A stretch of 60,997 nucleotides of DNA from Gallionellales bacterium RIFCSPLOWO2_02_FULL_57_47 (GTDB lineage Bacteria > Pseudomonadota > Gammaproteobacteria > Burkholderiales > Gallionellaceae). The stretch spans positions 1 through 60,997 of the forward strand of contig MGWZ01000012.1 of the NCBI GenBank assembly GCA_001801175.1, written 5' to 3'. Positions within the stretch are counted from its first letter, which is position 1; the number at the start of each line of letters is the position of its first letter. Under the pieces are notes generated by a model that saw only the letters and a list, made by a program, of their open reading frames with translations, was not told the origin of the DNA and ran no database searches. Made by a program: the position numbers and the translations under genes. Of the stretch, positions 1 to 7,787 are shown in pieces.

Positions 1-285
1 CAGATCGTACTGTGTTTGCAGGTTCATCCAGGTTTGCGCGGACATGCCGAACAAGCGGCCAAGGCGCATGGCGGTGTCGGCGGTAACGGCGCGTTTTCCG
101 GTGCATATTTCATCTATGCGGCGCTGGGGGACACTGGTGAATTTAGCGACCTTGTAGCGGGTCAGCCCCATGGGCTCGATGAAGTCATGCAGCAGAATTT
201 CGCCGGGATGCACGGGCGCAAGCCTCTCGCCGGTGACGATGTTGCCCCATTTCATGTTGTTCAATTCTTCGCGCTGAATACTCAT
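1..285 (-). CDS. higA: HigA-type antitoxin (3' part beyond the window)
   Basis: Antitoxin and repressor half of a HigBA module. The 95 visible codons start at an ATG with an AGGAG-like ribosome site 6 nt upstream and run off the left edge. The reading contains the HigA-family signature around 'HPGEILLHDFIEPMGLT', followed by an XRE helix-turn-helix (residues about 38-75, including 'RRIDEICTGKRAVTADTAMRL') and 'SAQTWMNLQTQYDL', which is typical of the family's C-terminal half. The toxin gene lies 9 nt upstream on the same strand, the usual toxin-first HigBA order. In this family the antitoxin neutralises the toxin and represses the operon. The last few residues are not visible, so intactness cannot be judged. 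Confidence 0.88.
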   Translation of the reverse strand, partial: MSIQREELNNMKWGNIVTGERLAPVHPGEILLHDFIEPMGLTRYKVAKFTSVPQRRIDEICTGKRAVTADTAMRLGRLFGMSAQTWMNLQTQYDL

Positions 286-294
286 TTCGTTCTC

Positions 295-576
295 CTAGTG
301 GTAATCCACGACTTCCACATCTGCGGCGTGTCCGTCTTCCCAGTTGAAGCAGATACGCCATTGGTCGTTGATACGGATGCTCCATTGTCCTGCTCGATTG
401 CCGGTTAGCTGTTCGAGTCGGTTGCCGGGCGGCTTGCGTAATTCTTCTATTTTGCTCGTGGCATCAATGAGTTTGAGTTGTCGCCGAGCTTTTGCTTGAA
501 TCTCATGCGGAAGTTTGCGAACAAATTGCCCCTCAAACACCGCAGCCGTAACCTTGTCAGCAAATGATTTGATCAT
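295..576 (-). CDS. higB: HigB-type toxin (RelE/ParE fold mRNA interferase)
   Basis: A 93-residue toxin with the HigB pattern: 'MIKSFADKVT' at the start, 'LRKPPGNRLEQLTG' in the middle, then 'QWSIRINDQWRICF' and a C-terminal 'VEVVDYH'. HigB proteins are ribosome-dependent mRNA endonucleases. I chose the ATG at 576 over the upstream in-frame GTG at 594 because GGGAG sits 7 nt before the ATG and family members begin at this methionine. It is followed after 9 nt by higA in the same direction, so the two form one operon, toxin first. The length is normal and no damage is visible. Confidence 0.9.
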   Translation of the reverse strand: MIKSFADKVTAAVFEGQFVRKLPHEIQAKARRQLKLIDATSKIEELRKPPGNRLEQLTGNRAGQWSIRINDQWRICFNWEDGHAADVEVVDYH

Positions 577-784
577 GTTGTAGCTCCCTTTCACAGCGCC
601 ATCACGGCGTTAGTTAGTAGCTTGGTCAGGATTGACTTAGCAGTGTGAATGCTAACCCTTTGCATTAGTATCGTCAATCGTTACTATTTTCAATACGGAT
701 TGCGTGTGTGGTTGAAAAACACAGCCTTGAAGTACAGATGTAATCGTGATCTGATTCTGAGTGCGCAATATAAAGGGGAACAAT

Positions 785-1477
785 ATGCTCCAGCAAATTT
801 CAACCGACAGTCTTCCAGACTCATTTGTTGTCTTCGACCTTGAGACAACTGGCCTTGATGCCTCGCAGCACGAGATTATTGAAATCGCCGCGATAAGATT
901 CAAGAAAGGCAGGACTGCACACGAGACCATGCAGGCGCTGGTAAAACCGAAGGGAGCTTTGCCGCTGAGGATTACAGAGCTGACGGGTATTACGCAAGAA
1001 ATGGTTGATCGTGATGGTGAGCAAATTCGTGATGTGCTTGATGAATTCGCAACCTTTGTTGGCGACCTCCGTTTGGTTACGTTTAACACTGAATTTGACA
1101 TGGCTTTCCTGCAAGTTGCCGCTAAGGGTAACGGATTGCGCACTTTCAAGAACCCCACATCTTGTGCTTTAAAGTTGGCGCGTAAAGCATGGCCTAATCG
1201 AAAAAGTTATCGTCTCGATGACCTCGCCCCTGATGGTGAATTTAATAGCGGCATCTCTCACCGGGCTTTAGAGGATGCGCGTCGTGCTCTAATCGTCTAT
1301 GCCGCAGCAACCGATGCGCTCAAAACTAAGCGCGCTCAGAAGGGGAGTACTGAGAAGGTTAGCACTGCGCCCAAACGAAGGGCGACGCAACCCGCAAAGA
1401 AAAAGCTCAGCTTTGGGGAAAAAATGGCCAAGGGGGCGTTTTCGCTATTCATCAGCGCGTTAAGAAAGCGTAGATAA
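785..1477 (+). CDS. DEDDh 3'-5' exonuclease (DnaQ/PolC-epsilon-like)
   Basis: A 230-residue exonuclease. Motif ExoI is 'FDLETTGLD' (D and E ligands) near residue 18, ExoII is around 'NTEFDMAFL', and ExoIIIepsilon is 'HRALEDA', which identifies the DEDDh class. The family degrades single-stranded DNA or RNA from the 3' end using two metal ions. The C-terminal 50 residues are strongly basic ('KKKLSFGEKMAK', ending 'ALRKRR') and may bind nucleic acid. The chosen ATG has AGGGGA 7 nt upstream; an in-frame GTG at 761 is the alternative. It stands alone, between the HigBA module and a mobile-element-like segment, so its cellular job (repair, defence or RNA turnover) cannot be assigned. Confidence 0.85.
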   Translation: MLQQISTDSLPDSFVVFDLETTGLDASQHEIIEIAAIRFKKGRTAHETMQALVKPKGALPLRITELTGITQEMVDRDGEQIRDVLDEFATFVGDLRLVTFNTEFDMAFLQVAAKGNGLRTFKNPTSCALKLARKAWPNRKSYRLDDLAPDGEFNSGISHRALEDARRALIVYAAATDALKTKRAQKGSTEKVSTAPKRRATQPAKKKLSFGEKMAKGAFSLFISALRKRR

Positions 1478-1698
1478 CTACGAGATCAATGGGGCCGCGA
1501 GATCAATGGAGTCGTACTCGATTGATTTTCAACCCTCAGCCAAGTAAGTCTGTTGCCACTGGTGTTTCAGTGCCGGCAGTGGTGCTAGAGCCAGTCGTGC
1601 CGATCAAATATTGCTGGATTTATGACCGTTCCTCAATCGGGAGCGGACATCCAAATTGCCTGTTCCAACATCAATCCCTGAAACACGGCACAGACCGC

Positions 1699-2110
1699 TA
1701 AGGCCGATTATGCAAAGTCGTTGATTATGAAAAGTAGCAGATTGGAACACGCGCCAAGGCTGCGTGGCAGCGCTCGGCGCGAATTCCGAGCTTTACATAA
1801 TCACAGTGGCTTTAGGTAGTCGATTAGCGAGTCTGGTGCCGTTTAACGGAGTTCCTCTGCAATGTGATCCCTGTATGCAGCCGGTTTCAGTGCGTTTGAC
1901 GCTGCACGACGCGCAATAGTGTGGGTCATATAGTCTCCTGAAGTGGACCTACCACTTCTGGCTACCGATGAGATTATGTCTAGTCCACAGCACTGTCACC
2001 GGCTACTAAACCCCTTGCTGCATAGGTCTTGTCGCCAATTAGTCCCGCTACTTTACATAATCAACGACTTTGCATAATCGGCCTTATGTAAAGCTTTGCA
2101 TAAGGCCGAT
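1699..2110. mobile_element. Non-autonomous element with 40-bp inverted ends made of CTTTRCATAA half-sites
   Basis: Positions 1699-1738 and 2047-2086 are inverted repeats of 40 bp with one mismatch. They are built from the decamer CTTTRCATAA or its complement, at 1708-1717, 1725-1734 (one change), 2051-2060, 2068-2077, 2084-2093 (reverse) and 2094-2103; another copy lies inside at 1791-1800. At 2068-2093 two decamers face each other across the 6-bp spacer TCGGCC, the layout of a tyrosine-recombinase crossover site. The 11-mer TAAGGCCGATT occurs at 1699 and again at 2102 as a direct repeat. There is no recombinase gene inside. I infer a MITE-like element mobilised in trans by a tyrosine recombinase. 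It fills most of the 770-bp gap between the exonuclease and the lexA-like gene; 1478-1698 and 2111-2189 show nothing else recognisable. Confidence 0.6.
1843..1929 (-). CDS. Possible 28-residue ORF inside the inverted-repeat element
   Basis: A short frame of 28 codons plus stop, starting at ATG 1929 with AGGAG 5 nt upstream on the same strand, a better ribosome site than many real genes here have. The product is basic at the N-terminus ('MTHTIARRAASNALKPAAYR') and has no recognisable domain. It is the only frame in the element with a convincing start signal. A perfect 7-bp hairpin (GAAGTGG...CCACTTC) lies just upstream at 1940-1958. It may be spurious because of its size. Confidence 0.3.
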   Translation of the reverse strand: MTHTIARRAASNALKPAAYRDHIAEELR

Positions 2111-2189
2111 TTGCAGAACTTTGTAAACGACTGGTTTCGGGCAGCAAGGAATTCGACTCCAGCACTGTTGCCCGTTAAAAATATCCCGG

Positions 2190-2236
2190 TTGACAAAAGA
2201 ACGTTCGTTCTTTACAGTTCGCAGCACGTTCGTTCT
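2190..2236 (+). promoter_or_regulatory. SOS-type promoter with two LexA-like operator repeats
   Basis: TTGACA at 2190-2195 and TACAGT at 2213-2218 are separated by 17 bp, a near-consensus sigma70 promoter. A 14-bp motif AGAACGTTCGTTCT lies between -35 and -10 (2198-2211). It is repeated as AGCACGTTCGTTCT at 2223-2236, exactly 25 bp later, covering the likely start site. The motif fits GAAC-N4-GTTC, the form of the Bacillus-type LexA box, and not the CTGT-N8-ACAG box usual in beta- and gammaproteobacteria. The expected ligand is the LexA-like protein encoded directly downstream. No clear Shine-Dalgarno precedes the ATG at 2251. Confidence 0.75.
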
Positions 2237-2250
2237 GTATCAATTTTGCC

Positions 2251-2880
2251 ATGACTGATTCCAACCCTCCCTCCGACTTCAATTCTTCCCCGGACTTCAG
2301 CAGCAGGGATGCCGAGTACCTTGCCAAGCTGCAGGATTATTATTCCGACTGGAAAAGCATTCCCTCTTACGCCAAGCTGTGCGAGGTGTTCGGCATCGCT
2401 TCCAAGTCCTGGGTCAAGGCTATCCTGACCCGCCTGAGCGAGGCAGGCTTCATCGAGCGCACCCCGGACGGGGTTTGGGTGCCGACCCGCCAGTTTTATG
2501 CCCGCCCCCTGGCAGAGTCTTCCGTCCAGGCAGGAATGCCGGTTTCCGTAACCGCCACCCAGGGAGAGTTCTTCGTCATCGACGAGCTGCTGGTCGATAC
2601 GCCGTCCAAAACCACGCTGATCCCGGTCAGGGGCGATTCGATGATCGAGGCGGGTATCCACGATGGCGATATCGCCGTGGTGGAAAAGCGTAACGTTGCC
2701 AATGTGGGTGATATCGTGGTGGCCATCGTGGACAACGAATTCACGCTGAAGACGCTGGATAAAGAGCGCGGTCATTTCATCCTGCGCCCCGCCAATCAGG
2801 CTTTTCCGGTTATCCGTCCGCAAAGCACGCTGGAGATTTTCGGCGTGTTGATCGGCCTGATCCGCAAGTACCGGAAGTAG
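2251..2880 (+). CDS. LexA-like autocleaving repressor (S24 peptidase)
   Basis: A 209-residue repressor of the LexA/S24 class. Residues about 22-72 form a winged-helix-like DNA-binding region ('IPSYAKLCEVFGIASKSWVK', then 'LTRLSEAGFIER'). The C-terminal protease half has Ser130 in 'VRGDSM' and Lys167 in 'FTLKTL', the catalytic dyad. Ala94-Gly95 in 'SVQAGMP' is the expected self-cleavage bond. RecA-filament contact would trigger cleavage and derepression. It is the first gene of an operon with umuD-like and umuC-like genes and has two operator-like repeats in its promoter, so autoregulation is likely. The N-terminus carries about 20 extra polar residues before the DNA-binding fold. It is probably a second, operon-specific LexA; the housekeeping lexA is not in the window. 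Confidence 0.85.
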   Translation: MTDSNPPSDFNSSPDFSSRDAEYLAKLQDYYSDWKSIPSYAKLCEVFGIASKSWVKAILTRLSEAGFIERTPDGVWVPTRQFYARPLAESSVQAGMPVSVTATQGEFFVIDELLVDTPSKTTLIPVRGDSMIEAGIHDGDIAVVEKRNVANVGDIVVAIVDNEFTLKTLDKERGHFILRPANQAFPVIRPQSTLEIFGVLIGLIRKYRK

Positions 2881-2885
2881 CCGGA

Positions 2886-3383
2886 ATGCAAGCCGCCATT
2901 CATCCCCGGTGCGCAGACCGGCCAGTACCAAGCCGGCAAGTGCTGCGCGCCGCGCGCGGCCTGTTGTCGCTGACCTATCCCAACAAGGAGTTGTTCCACC
3001 GGCAGTGCGCCCTGCTGCGCGGCGCCGTACCTGCGGGTTTCCCCTCCCCTGCCGATGATTATGTGGAGCAGCGCATCAGCCTCGACGAGCATTTGGTCCG
3101 GCATCCCGAGAGCACTTTTTTCATGCGCGTGGCTGGCGACTCGATGCGCGGACTCGGGATTTTCGATGGCGACCTGCTGGTGGTAGACCGCTCCCTGCCT
3201 GCTGCGCACGGCTGCGTGGTGATCGCGGTGCTGGATGGCGAATTCACCGTGAAGCAATTGCTGCATACGGCGGAGGGACAGGTATTGCGCGCCGCACACC
3301 CTGATTATCCCGACCTGCATATCAAGCCGGAACAGGATTTTTCGATCTGGGGCGTGGTGAGATGGAATGTTCACAAGGTTTGA
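2886..3383 (+). CDS. umuD: UmuD-like SOS mutagenesis protein (S24 peptidase)
   Basis: 165 residues, resembling UmuD from about residue 40 onwards: a cleavage-site Ala50-Gly51 in 'AVPAGFPSP', Ser86 in 'VAGDSMRGLG' and Lys123 in 'GEFTVKQL'. RecA-stimulated self-cleavage yields UmuD', which joins UmuC to form translesion polymerase V. The first 40 residues are longer than in E. coli UmuD (139 residues) and have no recognisable motif. The ATG lies 5 nt after the stop of the lexA-like gene, so the two are co-transcribed and probably translationally coupled. A gap of 310 bp full of palindromic repeats separates it from umuC, which is unusual for this operon. Confidence 0.88.
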   Translation: MQAAIHPRCADRPVPSRQVLRAARGLLSLTYPNKELFHRQCALLRGAVPAGFPSPADDYVEQRISLDEHLVRHPESTFFMRVAGDSMRGLGIFDGDLLVVDRSLPAAHGCVVIAVLDGEFTVKQLLHTAEGQVLRAAHPDYPDLHIKPEQDFSIWGVVRWNVHKV

Positions 3384-3429
3384 TACAGGATTATCCATTA
3401 GGCCGAGGATGAGCGTTTTCAACGCGTCC

Positions 3430-3511
3430 TACCCCCATCCCAACCTTCCCCCTGCGATGGGGAAGGAGCCGATCCCCTCACCCTTGAGGGGGAGGGCTAG
3501 GGTGGGGGTGA
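3430..3511. repeat. Palindromic GC-rich repeat (CCCCCATCCCAACCTTCCCC family)
   Basis: Two facing hairpins, reading roughly TACCCCCATCCCAACC...GGGGAAGG and CCCTTGAGGG...GGTGGGGGTGA. The same family occurs at 7531-7640, 12896-12936, 16328-16470, 27521-27566, 29399-29473, 43824-43900 and 52887-52990. Here it is intergenic, inside the lexA-umuD-umuC operon. Confidence 0.7.
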
Positions 3512-3544
3512 GATGCGTGAAACACCTAAAATATTCTAAGAAAA

Positions 3545-3667
3545 CTCTGAATAAGTCCGTTCGCCCTGAGCCTGTCGAAGGGCGGTTCGCTTAACCCGTT
3601 GATCTGATTAACCCCTCCATTCATGGTTCGACAGGCTCACCACGAACGGAGGACTTAATCAGAGCTT
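3545..3667. repeat. Palindromic repeat (CGCCCTGAGCCTGTCGAAGG family)
   Basis: An inverted structure with outer arms CTCTGAATAAGTCC and GGACTTAATCAGAG and inner arms CGCCCTGAGCCTGTCGA and GTTCGACAGGCTCAC. A second copy lies at 51947-52036. This family is widespread in proteobacterial intergenic DNA. It lies directly upstream of umuC and could act on the operon mRNA as a processing or stability structure. Confidence 0.7.
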
Positions 3668-3693
3668 CCCTAATGAATTATCCGGGTTGAATC

Positions 3694-4998
3694 ATGCAAC
3701 GCGCCATCGCGCTAATCGACTGCAACAACTTCTACGTCTCCTGTGAGCGGCTGTTCCAGCCTCGGCTGGAAGGCAAGCCGGTGGTGGTGCTCTCCAACAA
3801 CGACGGCTGCGTGGTGTCACGCTCGCAGGAAGTCAAAGACCTCGGCGTCAAGATGGGAGCGCCGTGGTTCCAGTTGAAAGACCTGGCCAGACGCCACGGC
3901 ATCATCGCGTTATCCTCGAATTACACGCTGTATGCCGACCTTTCCAACCGGGTGATGCGGCTGTTGTCGCAGTGGAGCCCCGATCAGGAAATCTATTCGA
4001 TAGACGAGTCCTTTCTGGACCTGACCGGCATTGCTGAGTCATTCAGCATTGGGCCATCCAGCCCGGACAGCCTGACCCGCTACGCCCAGCATATGCGCAG
4101 AACCATCAGGCAATGTGTGGGTATTCCGGTGTGTGTGGGCATCGCACCGAGCAAGACGCTGGCGAAGCTCGCCAACCATGTCGCCAAGAAGCAGCAGCGC
4201 TATGACAGCGTGTGCGACTTCAATGCGATGTCAGCCATGGAGCTGGATGCGCTGCTCGCGCAAATCGAAGTCGGCGAGGTGTGGGGCGTGGGCAGGCGCA
4301 GCACCAGCCGCTTGCAGCAGATGGGCATCAACACGGTGCTGGAATTGAAACAGGCGCAGCCTGCGCGCATCCGCGCCGAATTCGGCGTCGTGCTGGAACG
4401 CACCGTTGCGGAGCTGAATGGTGTAGCCTGCCTGGAGCTGGACGATGTCACCCCGCCCCGCCAGCAGATCATTTGCTCGCGCTCGTTTGGCGTGCCGGTT
4501 TCGCTGCTGCCGGACCTGGAACAGGCGGTCATCGCCTATACCACCCGCGCCGCCGAGAAGCTGCGCCACCAGCATTCCCTCGCGGGCGGCATCCAGGTTT
4601 ATATCCGCACCAACCCGCACAAGGAAAGCGATCCACAATACCAGCAAGCCAGGCTGCTGCCGCTGTTCGAGCCCACCAATGACACGCGCCTGCTGTGTCA
4701 TGCGGCACTGGGCGGATTGCGGCAGATCTACCGCAGCGGTTACGCCTATCAGAAGGCGGGCGTGATGCTGACCGAAATCATCCCCGCCACGGCAAGGCCG
4801 CGCACCCTGTTCGACGATGTCGCGGCACAGCAAAAATCCGCGTCGCTGATGGCTACCCTCGACCGGATCAACCGCCGCATGGGCAGCGGGACAATGCAAC
4901 TGCTCGGCGAAGGGGTCAGCAAAAACTGGTCGATGCGGCGCGGGAACATGTCGCAACGCTACACTACGGAGTGGGACGAGCTGGCGGTGGCGCGATGA
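3694..4998 (+). CDS. umuC: UmuC, Y-family translesion DNA polymerase V subunit
   Basis: 434 residues (E. coli UmuC has 422). It opens with '[17 protein letters not shown]', giving the first metal Asp (residue 9), and has '[11 protein letters not shown]' with catalytic Asp104-Glu105. The HhH thumb ('[15 protein letters not shown]') and little-finger region follow, ending in the DUF4113-like tail ('[17 protein letters not shown]') typical of UmuC and its relatives. It copies past DNA lesions together with UmuD'. It belongs to the operon starting at 2251, although 310 bp of repeats separate it from umuD. No strong ribosome site is visible before the ATG. Confidence 0.95.
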   Translation: MQRAIALIDCNNFYVSCERLFQPRLEGKPVVVLSNNDGCVVSRSQEVKDLGVKMGAPWFQLKDLARRHGIIALSSNYTLYADLSNRVMRLLSQWSPDQEIYSIDESFLDLTGIAESFSIGPSSPDSLTRYAQHMRRTIRQCVGIPVCVGIAPSKTLAKLANHVAKKQQRYDSVCDFNAMSAMELDALLAQIEVGEVWGVGRRSTSRLQQMGINTVLELKQAQPARIRAEFGVVLERTVAELNGVACLELDDVTPPRQQIICSRSFGVPVSLLPDLEQAVIAYTTRAAEKLRHQHSLAGGIQVYIRTNPHKESDPQYQQARLLPLFEPTNDTRLLCHAALGGLRQIYRSGYAYQKAGVMLTEIIPATARPRTLFDDVAAQQKSASLMATLDRINRRMGSGTMQLLGEGVSKNWSMRRGNMSQRYTTEWDELAVAR

Positions 4999-5054
4999 AA
5001 TATGCGGCAGGGCAACCCGCCCCTCTGTGCCGACACACAGAAGAACGGATTTGA

Positions 5055-7427
5055 TCACATAAAACGTAATGCCTTTAACTTGGTCTCGACCACTTTTCCG
5101 GCGCGCGCGCGGCCGCCAAAATATGTTTTGAGTATGGATTGATTGAGGTTGAGCTGCTGCACCCGGCTTCCGGCATTGCCAAACAGCGTGATCAGCGGCT
5201 CGTTAATGACCATGCATCCGGAAAGCGCATCGCCGGCTTTCAAGTCAAGCAACATCATCCCTTTGCCTCCGCCGGGCAACGCCTTCAGTTCGGACAACAT
5301 GAACAGCAGCAGCCTGCCCTGGTTCGATAGCACGGCAACCAGAGAGTTTGGGTTCGGGGTAAAGGGGGCTGGCTCAAGTATCGTATCCTGGCCAACGGTA
5401 ATGAACTGTTTGCCGGCCTTGTTCCGCCCGACCATGTCACCGATGGTGCAGGTGTATCCATAACCCGCGCTGGTCGATATCAGCAGATGGGTATCCTGAT
5501 GACCGCACAGCGCATGGGCGATTCTGGAGCCGGGCAAGAGTTCGATGAATGTGGCCAGCGGGGCGCCATCACCGCGGCCGGATGGAAGCTGCGAAACCGG
5601 GACACTGCACACGCGTCCGTTGCTGCAGATGACGATGCATTGGTCGGTTGTCCGGCACTCATACTTTGCCGCTACGCTGTCGCCATCCTTGAAGCTCACC
5701 GTCGATGCATCAAGACCGTGACCTTGTCGCGTCCGGACCCAGAACCGTTGTGAAATAAAGACGGTAACGGGTTCGTCACTCACCGGCGTAACCAGCCTGG
5801 TTATTTGGGCTTCCTCGATCAGGGTGCGGCGCGCATCGCCGTACATTTTGGCATCGGCCTCGATCTCGCCGGTAACCATTTCCCTGAGCGACTTCTCGCT
5901 GGAAAGCAACTTCTTTAATTCCCTGGCCTCCTTCTCCAGTGCCTTGATTTCCTTCTCGATGCGGATACCTTCGAGTCGTGCAAGCTGCCTTAACCGGATC
6001 TCGAGGATGTCCTCGGCCTGCCTGTCGGACAATTCGAATCTCGAGATCAGGTCCTCCTTGGGGCTGTCAGACTGCCTGATCAGCGCAATAACCTCGTCAA
6101 TGTTCAGGATGACGATCATGCGGCCGGCCAGAATGTGGAGGCGATCGTTAACCTGATCGAGGCGATGCTGACAGCGGCGGGTCACGGTACTCAAACGGAA
6201 CTGAGCCCATTCGCGAAGGATTTTCGTCAAGGGTTTCTGCTGCGGCCGTCCGTCCAGCCCGATCATTGTTAAGTTGACAGGCACCGAGGTCTGCAAACTG
6301 GTGTGTGTCAGCAACACCGCCATCAATTCATCCGGGGTTTGCCGCGAAGACTTCGGCTGTAATACGAGGCGGACAGCTTGCGACTTGTCGGATTCATCCG
6401 CCACGGTATCCAGAACGGACAACACCAGCTGTTTACTCTGGACCTGGTCTTGCGTCAGGGATTTCTTGTTGGCCTTGACCTTGGGGTTGGTAACCTCACC
6501 GATCTCCTCCAGCACTTTCTGCGTGGAGACTCCATGCGGCAGCTCATGGACTGCCACTTGCCACTGGCCGCGCGCCAGTTGCTCGACGGTCCAGCGTGCG
6601 CGCATCCTGAGCGATCCGCGGCCCGTTACATAACAATCCCGGATGTCGGCTGCCGAGGAGATGATCTGCCCGCCGCCGGGAAAGTCCGGGCCTTGTACCA
6701 GTGCGAGCAGCTGATCGTCCCCGATGTTCGGGTTGCGCACCAGTTCGTACGCTGCACGGGCTATTTCGGCCAGGTTGTGCGACGGTATCTCGGTCGCCAT
6801 GCCAACGGCAATCCCGGATGCGCCGTTGAGCAATACCATCGGGAGCCGCGAAGGTAGCATGGCCGGTTCCTGGAATGCGCCGTCGTAATTCGGCACAAAA
6901 TCCACCGTTCCCATGTCCAGTTCGGACAACAGAAGGTCAGAGATAGGGGTGAGCCGCGCTTCGGTGTAGCGCATCGCGGCGGCATTGTCGCCGTCCCGGC
7001 TGCCGAAATTGCCCTGGCCATCGACCAAGGGGTAGCGCATCGAGAAATCCTGAGCCAGCCTGACCATTGCGTCATAGGCAGACGCATCGCCGTGCGGATG
7101 GTATTTACCCAGCACATCGCCCACAACACGGGCGGATTTGACATGCTTGTTGCCATGGGTCAAACCCATTTGCCGCATTGCATAAAGAATGCGCCGCTGA
7201 ACCGGTTTCTGGCCGTCGCACACTTCAGGCAATGCCCGGCCCTTCACGACGGATACCGCGTACTCCAGATAGGCACGCTCTGCGTAATCGGCAAGGGCGA
7301 CTTCATCGCCTTCCGGCAGTTTTGCCAGCGGCTTGAATTGCTGGTTGCTGCCGGATGACGCTGATTGGGCATCCTCGATATTGTCGGTTTCTTGCGGGAT
7401 AGAACTCTGTTCGTCTTTTTTCTGCAT
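5055..7427 (-). CDS. parC: DNA topoisomerase IV subunit A
   Basis: 790 residues. It breaks and rejoins DNA to decatenate daughter chromosomes and works with ParE. The N-terminal winged-helix domain has '[15 protein letters not shown]' and the catalytic Tyr in '[14 protein letters not shown]' (about residue 154). The quinolone-resistance region around '[14 protein letters not shown]' is wild-type-like (Ser at the usual position). The coiled-coil arm ('[19 protein letters not shown]') and a C-terminal beta-pinwheel follow. I chose the ATG at 7427 over an in-frame TTG at 7433. parE lies 360 bp upstream on the same strand. The gap contains several hairpins, so co-transcription with read-through or processing is possible. 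Confidence 0.96.
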   Translation of the reverse strand: MQKKDEQSSIPQETDNIEDAQSASSGSNQQFKPLAKLPEGDEVALADYAERAYLEYAVSVVKGRALPEVCDGQKPVQRRILYAMRQMGLTHGNKHVKSARVVGDVLGKYHPHGDASAYDAMVRLAQDFSMRYPLVDGQGNFGSRDGDNAAAMRYTEARLTPISDLLLSELDMGTVDFVPNYDGAFQEPAMLPSRLPMVLLNGASGIAVGMATEIPSHNLAEIARAAYELVRNPNIGDDQLLALVQGPDFPGGGQIISSAADIRDCYVTGRGSLRMRARWTVEQLARGQWQVAVHELPHGVSTQKVLEEIGEVTNPKVKANKKSLTQDQVQSKQLVLSVLDTVADESDKSQAVRLVLQPKSSRQTPDELMAVLLTHTSLQTSVPVNLTMIGLDGRPQQKPLTKILREWAQFRLSTVTRRCQHRLDQVNDRLHILAGRMIVILNIDEVIALIRQSDSPKEDLISRFELSDRQAEDILEIRLRQLARLEGIRIEKEIKALEKEARELKKLLSSEKSLREMVTGEIEADAKMYGDARRTLIEEAQITRLVTPVSDEPVTVFISQRFWVRTRQGHGLDASTVSFKDGDSVAAKYECRTTDQCIVICSNGRVCSVPVSQLPSGRGDGAPLATFIELLPGSRIAHALCGHQDTHLLISTSAGYGYTCTIGDMVGRNKAGKQFITVGQDTILEPAPFTPNPNSLVAVLSNQGRLLLFMLSELKALPGGGKGMMLLDLKAGDALSGCMVINEPLITLFGNAGSRVQQLNLNQSILKTYFGGRARAGKVVETKLKALRFM

Positions 7428-7442
7428 GGCCAAAATAATTAA

Positions 7443-7530
7443 ATTACCTCCGGCAAAGCCGGAGGCTTATTGGGTGAGCGCCTCAAAGGCGCTGATAAAA
7501 CCATGAGCCGCCCAAGGCGGCTGGTTTCCA
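7443..7530. repeat. Row of three short perfect hairpins upstream of parC
   Basis: Three perfect stems with 2-3 nt loops follow one another: CCTCCGGC/GCCGGAGG, GCGCCT/AGGCGC and GCCGCC/GGCGGC, spaced by 12-15 nt. A fourth, CCCCCGGC/GCCGGGGG followed by TTT, lies at 7704-7725. All fall in the parE-parC gap, that is in the 5' leader of parC if transcription comes from parE. Confidence 0.6.
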
Positions 7531-7640
7531 CTCCTTCCCCCTATCAGGGGGAAGGTTGGGATGGGGGTACAAACTTTTGACTGCATCCGTGCTTGAATTT
7601 CTACCCCCACCCTAACCCTCCCCCTGCAAGGGGGAGGGAA
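7531..7640. repeat. Paired palindromic GC-rich repeat
   Basis: Two hairpins with CCTTCCCCC...GGGGGAAGG and CCCTCCCCCT...AGGGGGAGGG stems. Each carries a GGTTGGGATGGGGGTA-type arm, and they face each other across a roughly 30-bp unique spacer. 52887-52990 has the same architecture. It fills most of the parE-parC intergenic region. Confidence 0.7.
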
Positions 7641-7787
7641 TAATGTAGCCAAGTTTTAACGTTACTCGTTAATGACCACCGGAACGGTCAAACCTAACGG
7701 AGTCCCCCGGCAAAGCCGGGGGTTTACCTCACCGAATTAAAAGTTGCTGTTGATGGTTGCCGGCTCTTGATTCAGATCACGCCAGGA

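Noticed and set aside
1489-1701. A 70-codon + strand frame after the exonuclease
   Set aside because: No ribosome site, no recognisable family, and it ends in the inverted repeat.
2212-2931. A 239-codon minus-strand frame opposite the lexA-like gene
   Set aside because: No motif and no ribosome site; the + strand has the catalytic Ser/Lys and the promoter.
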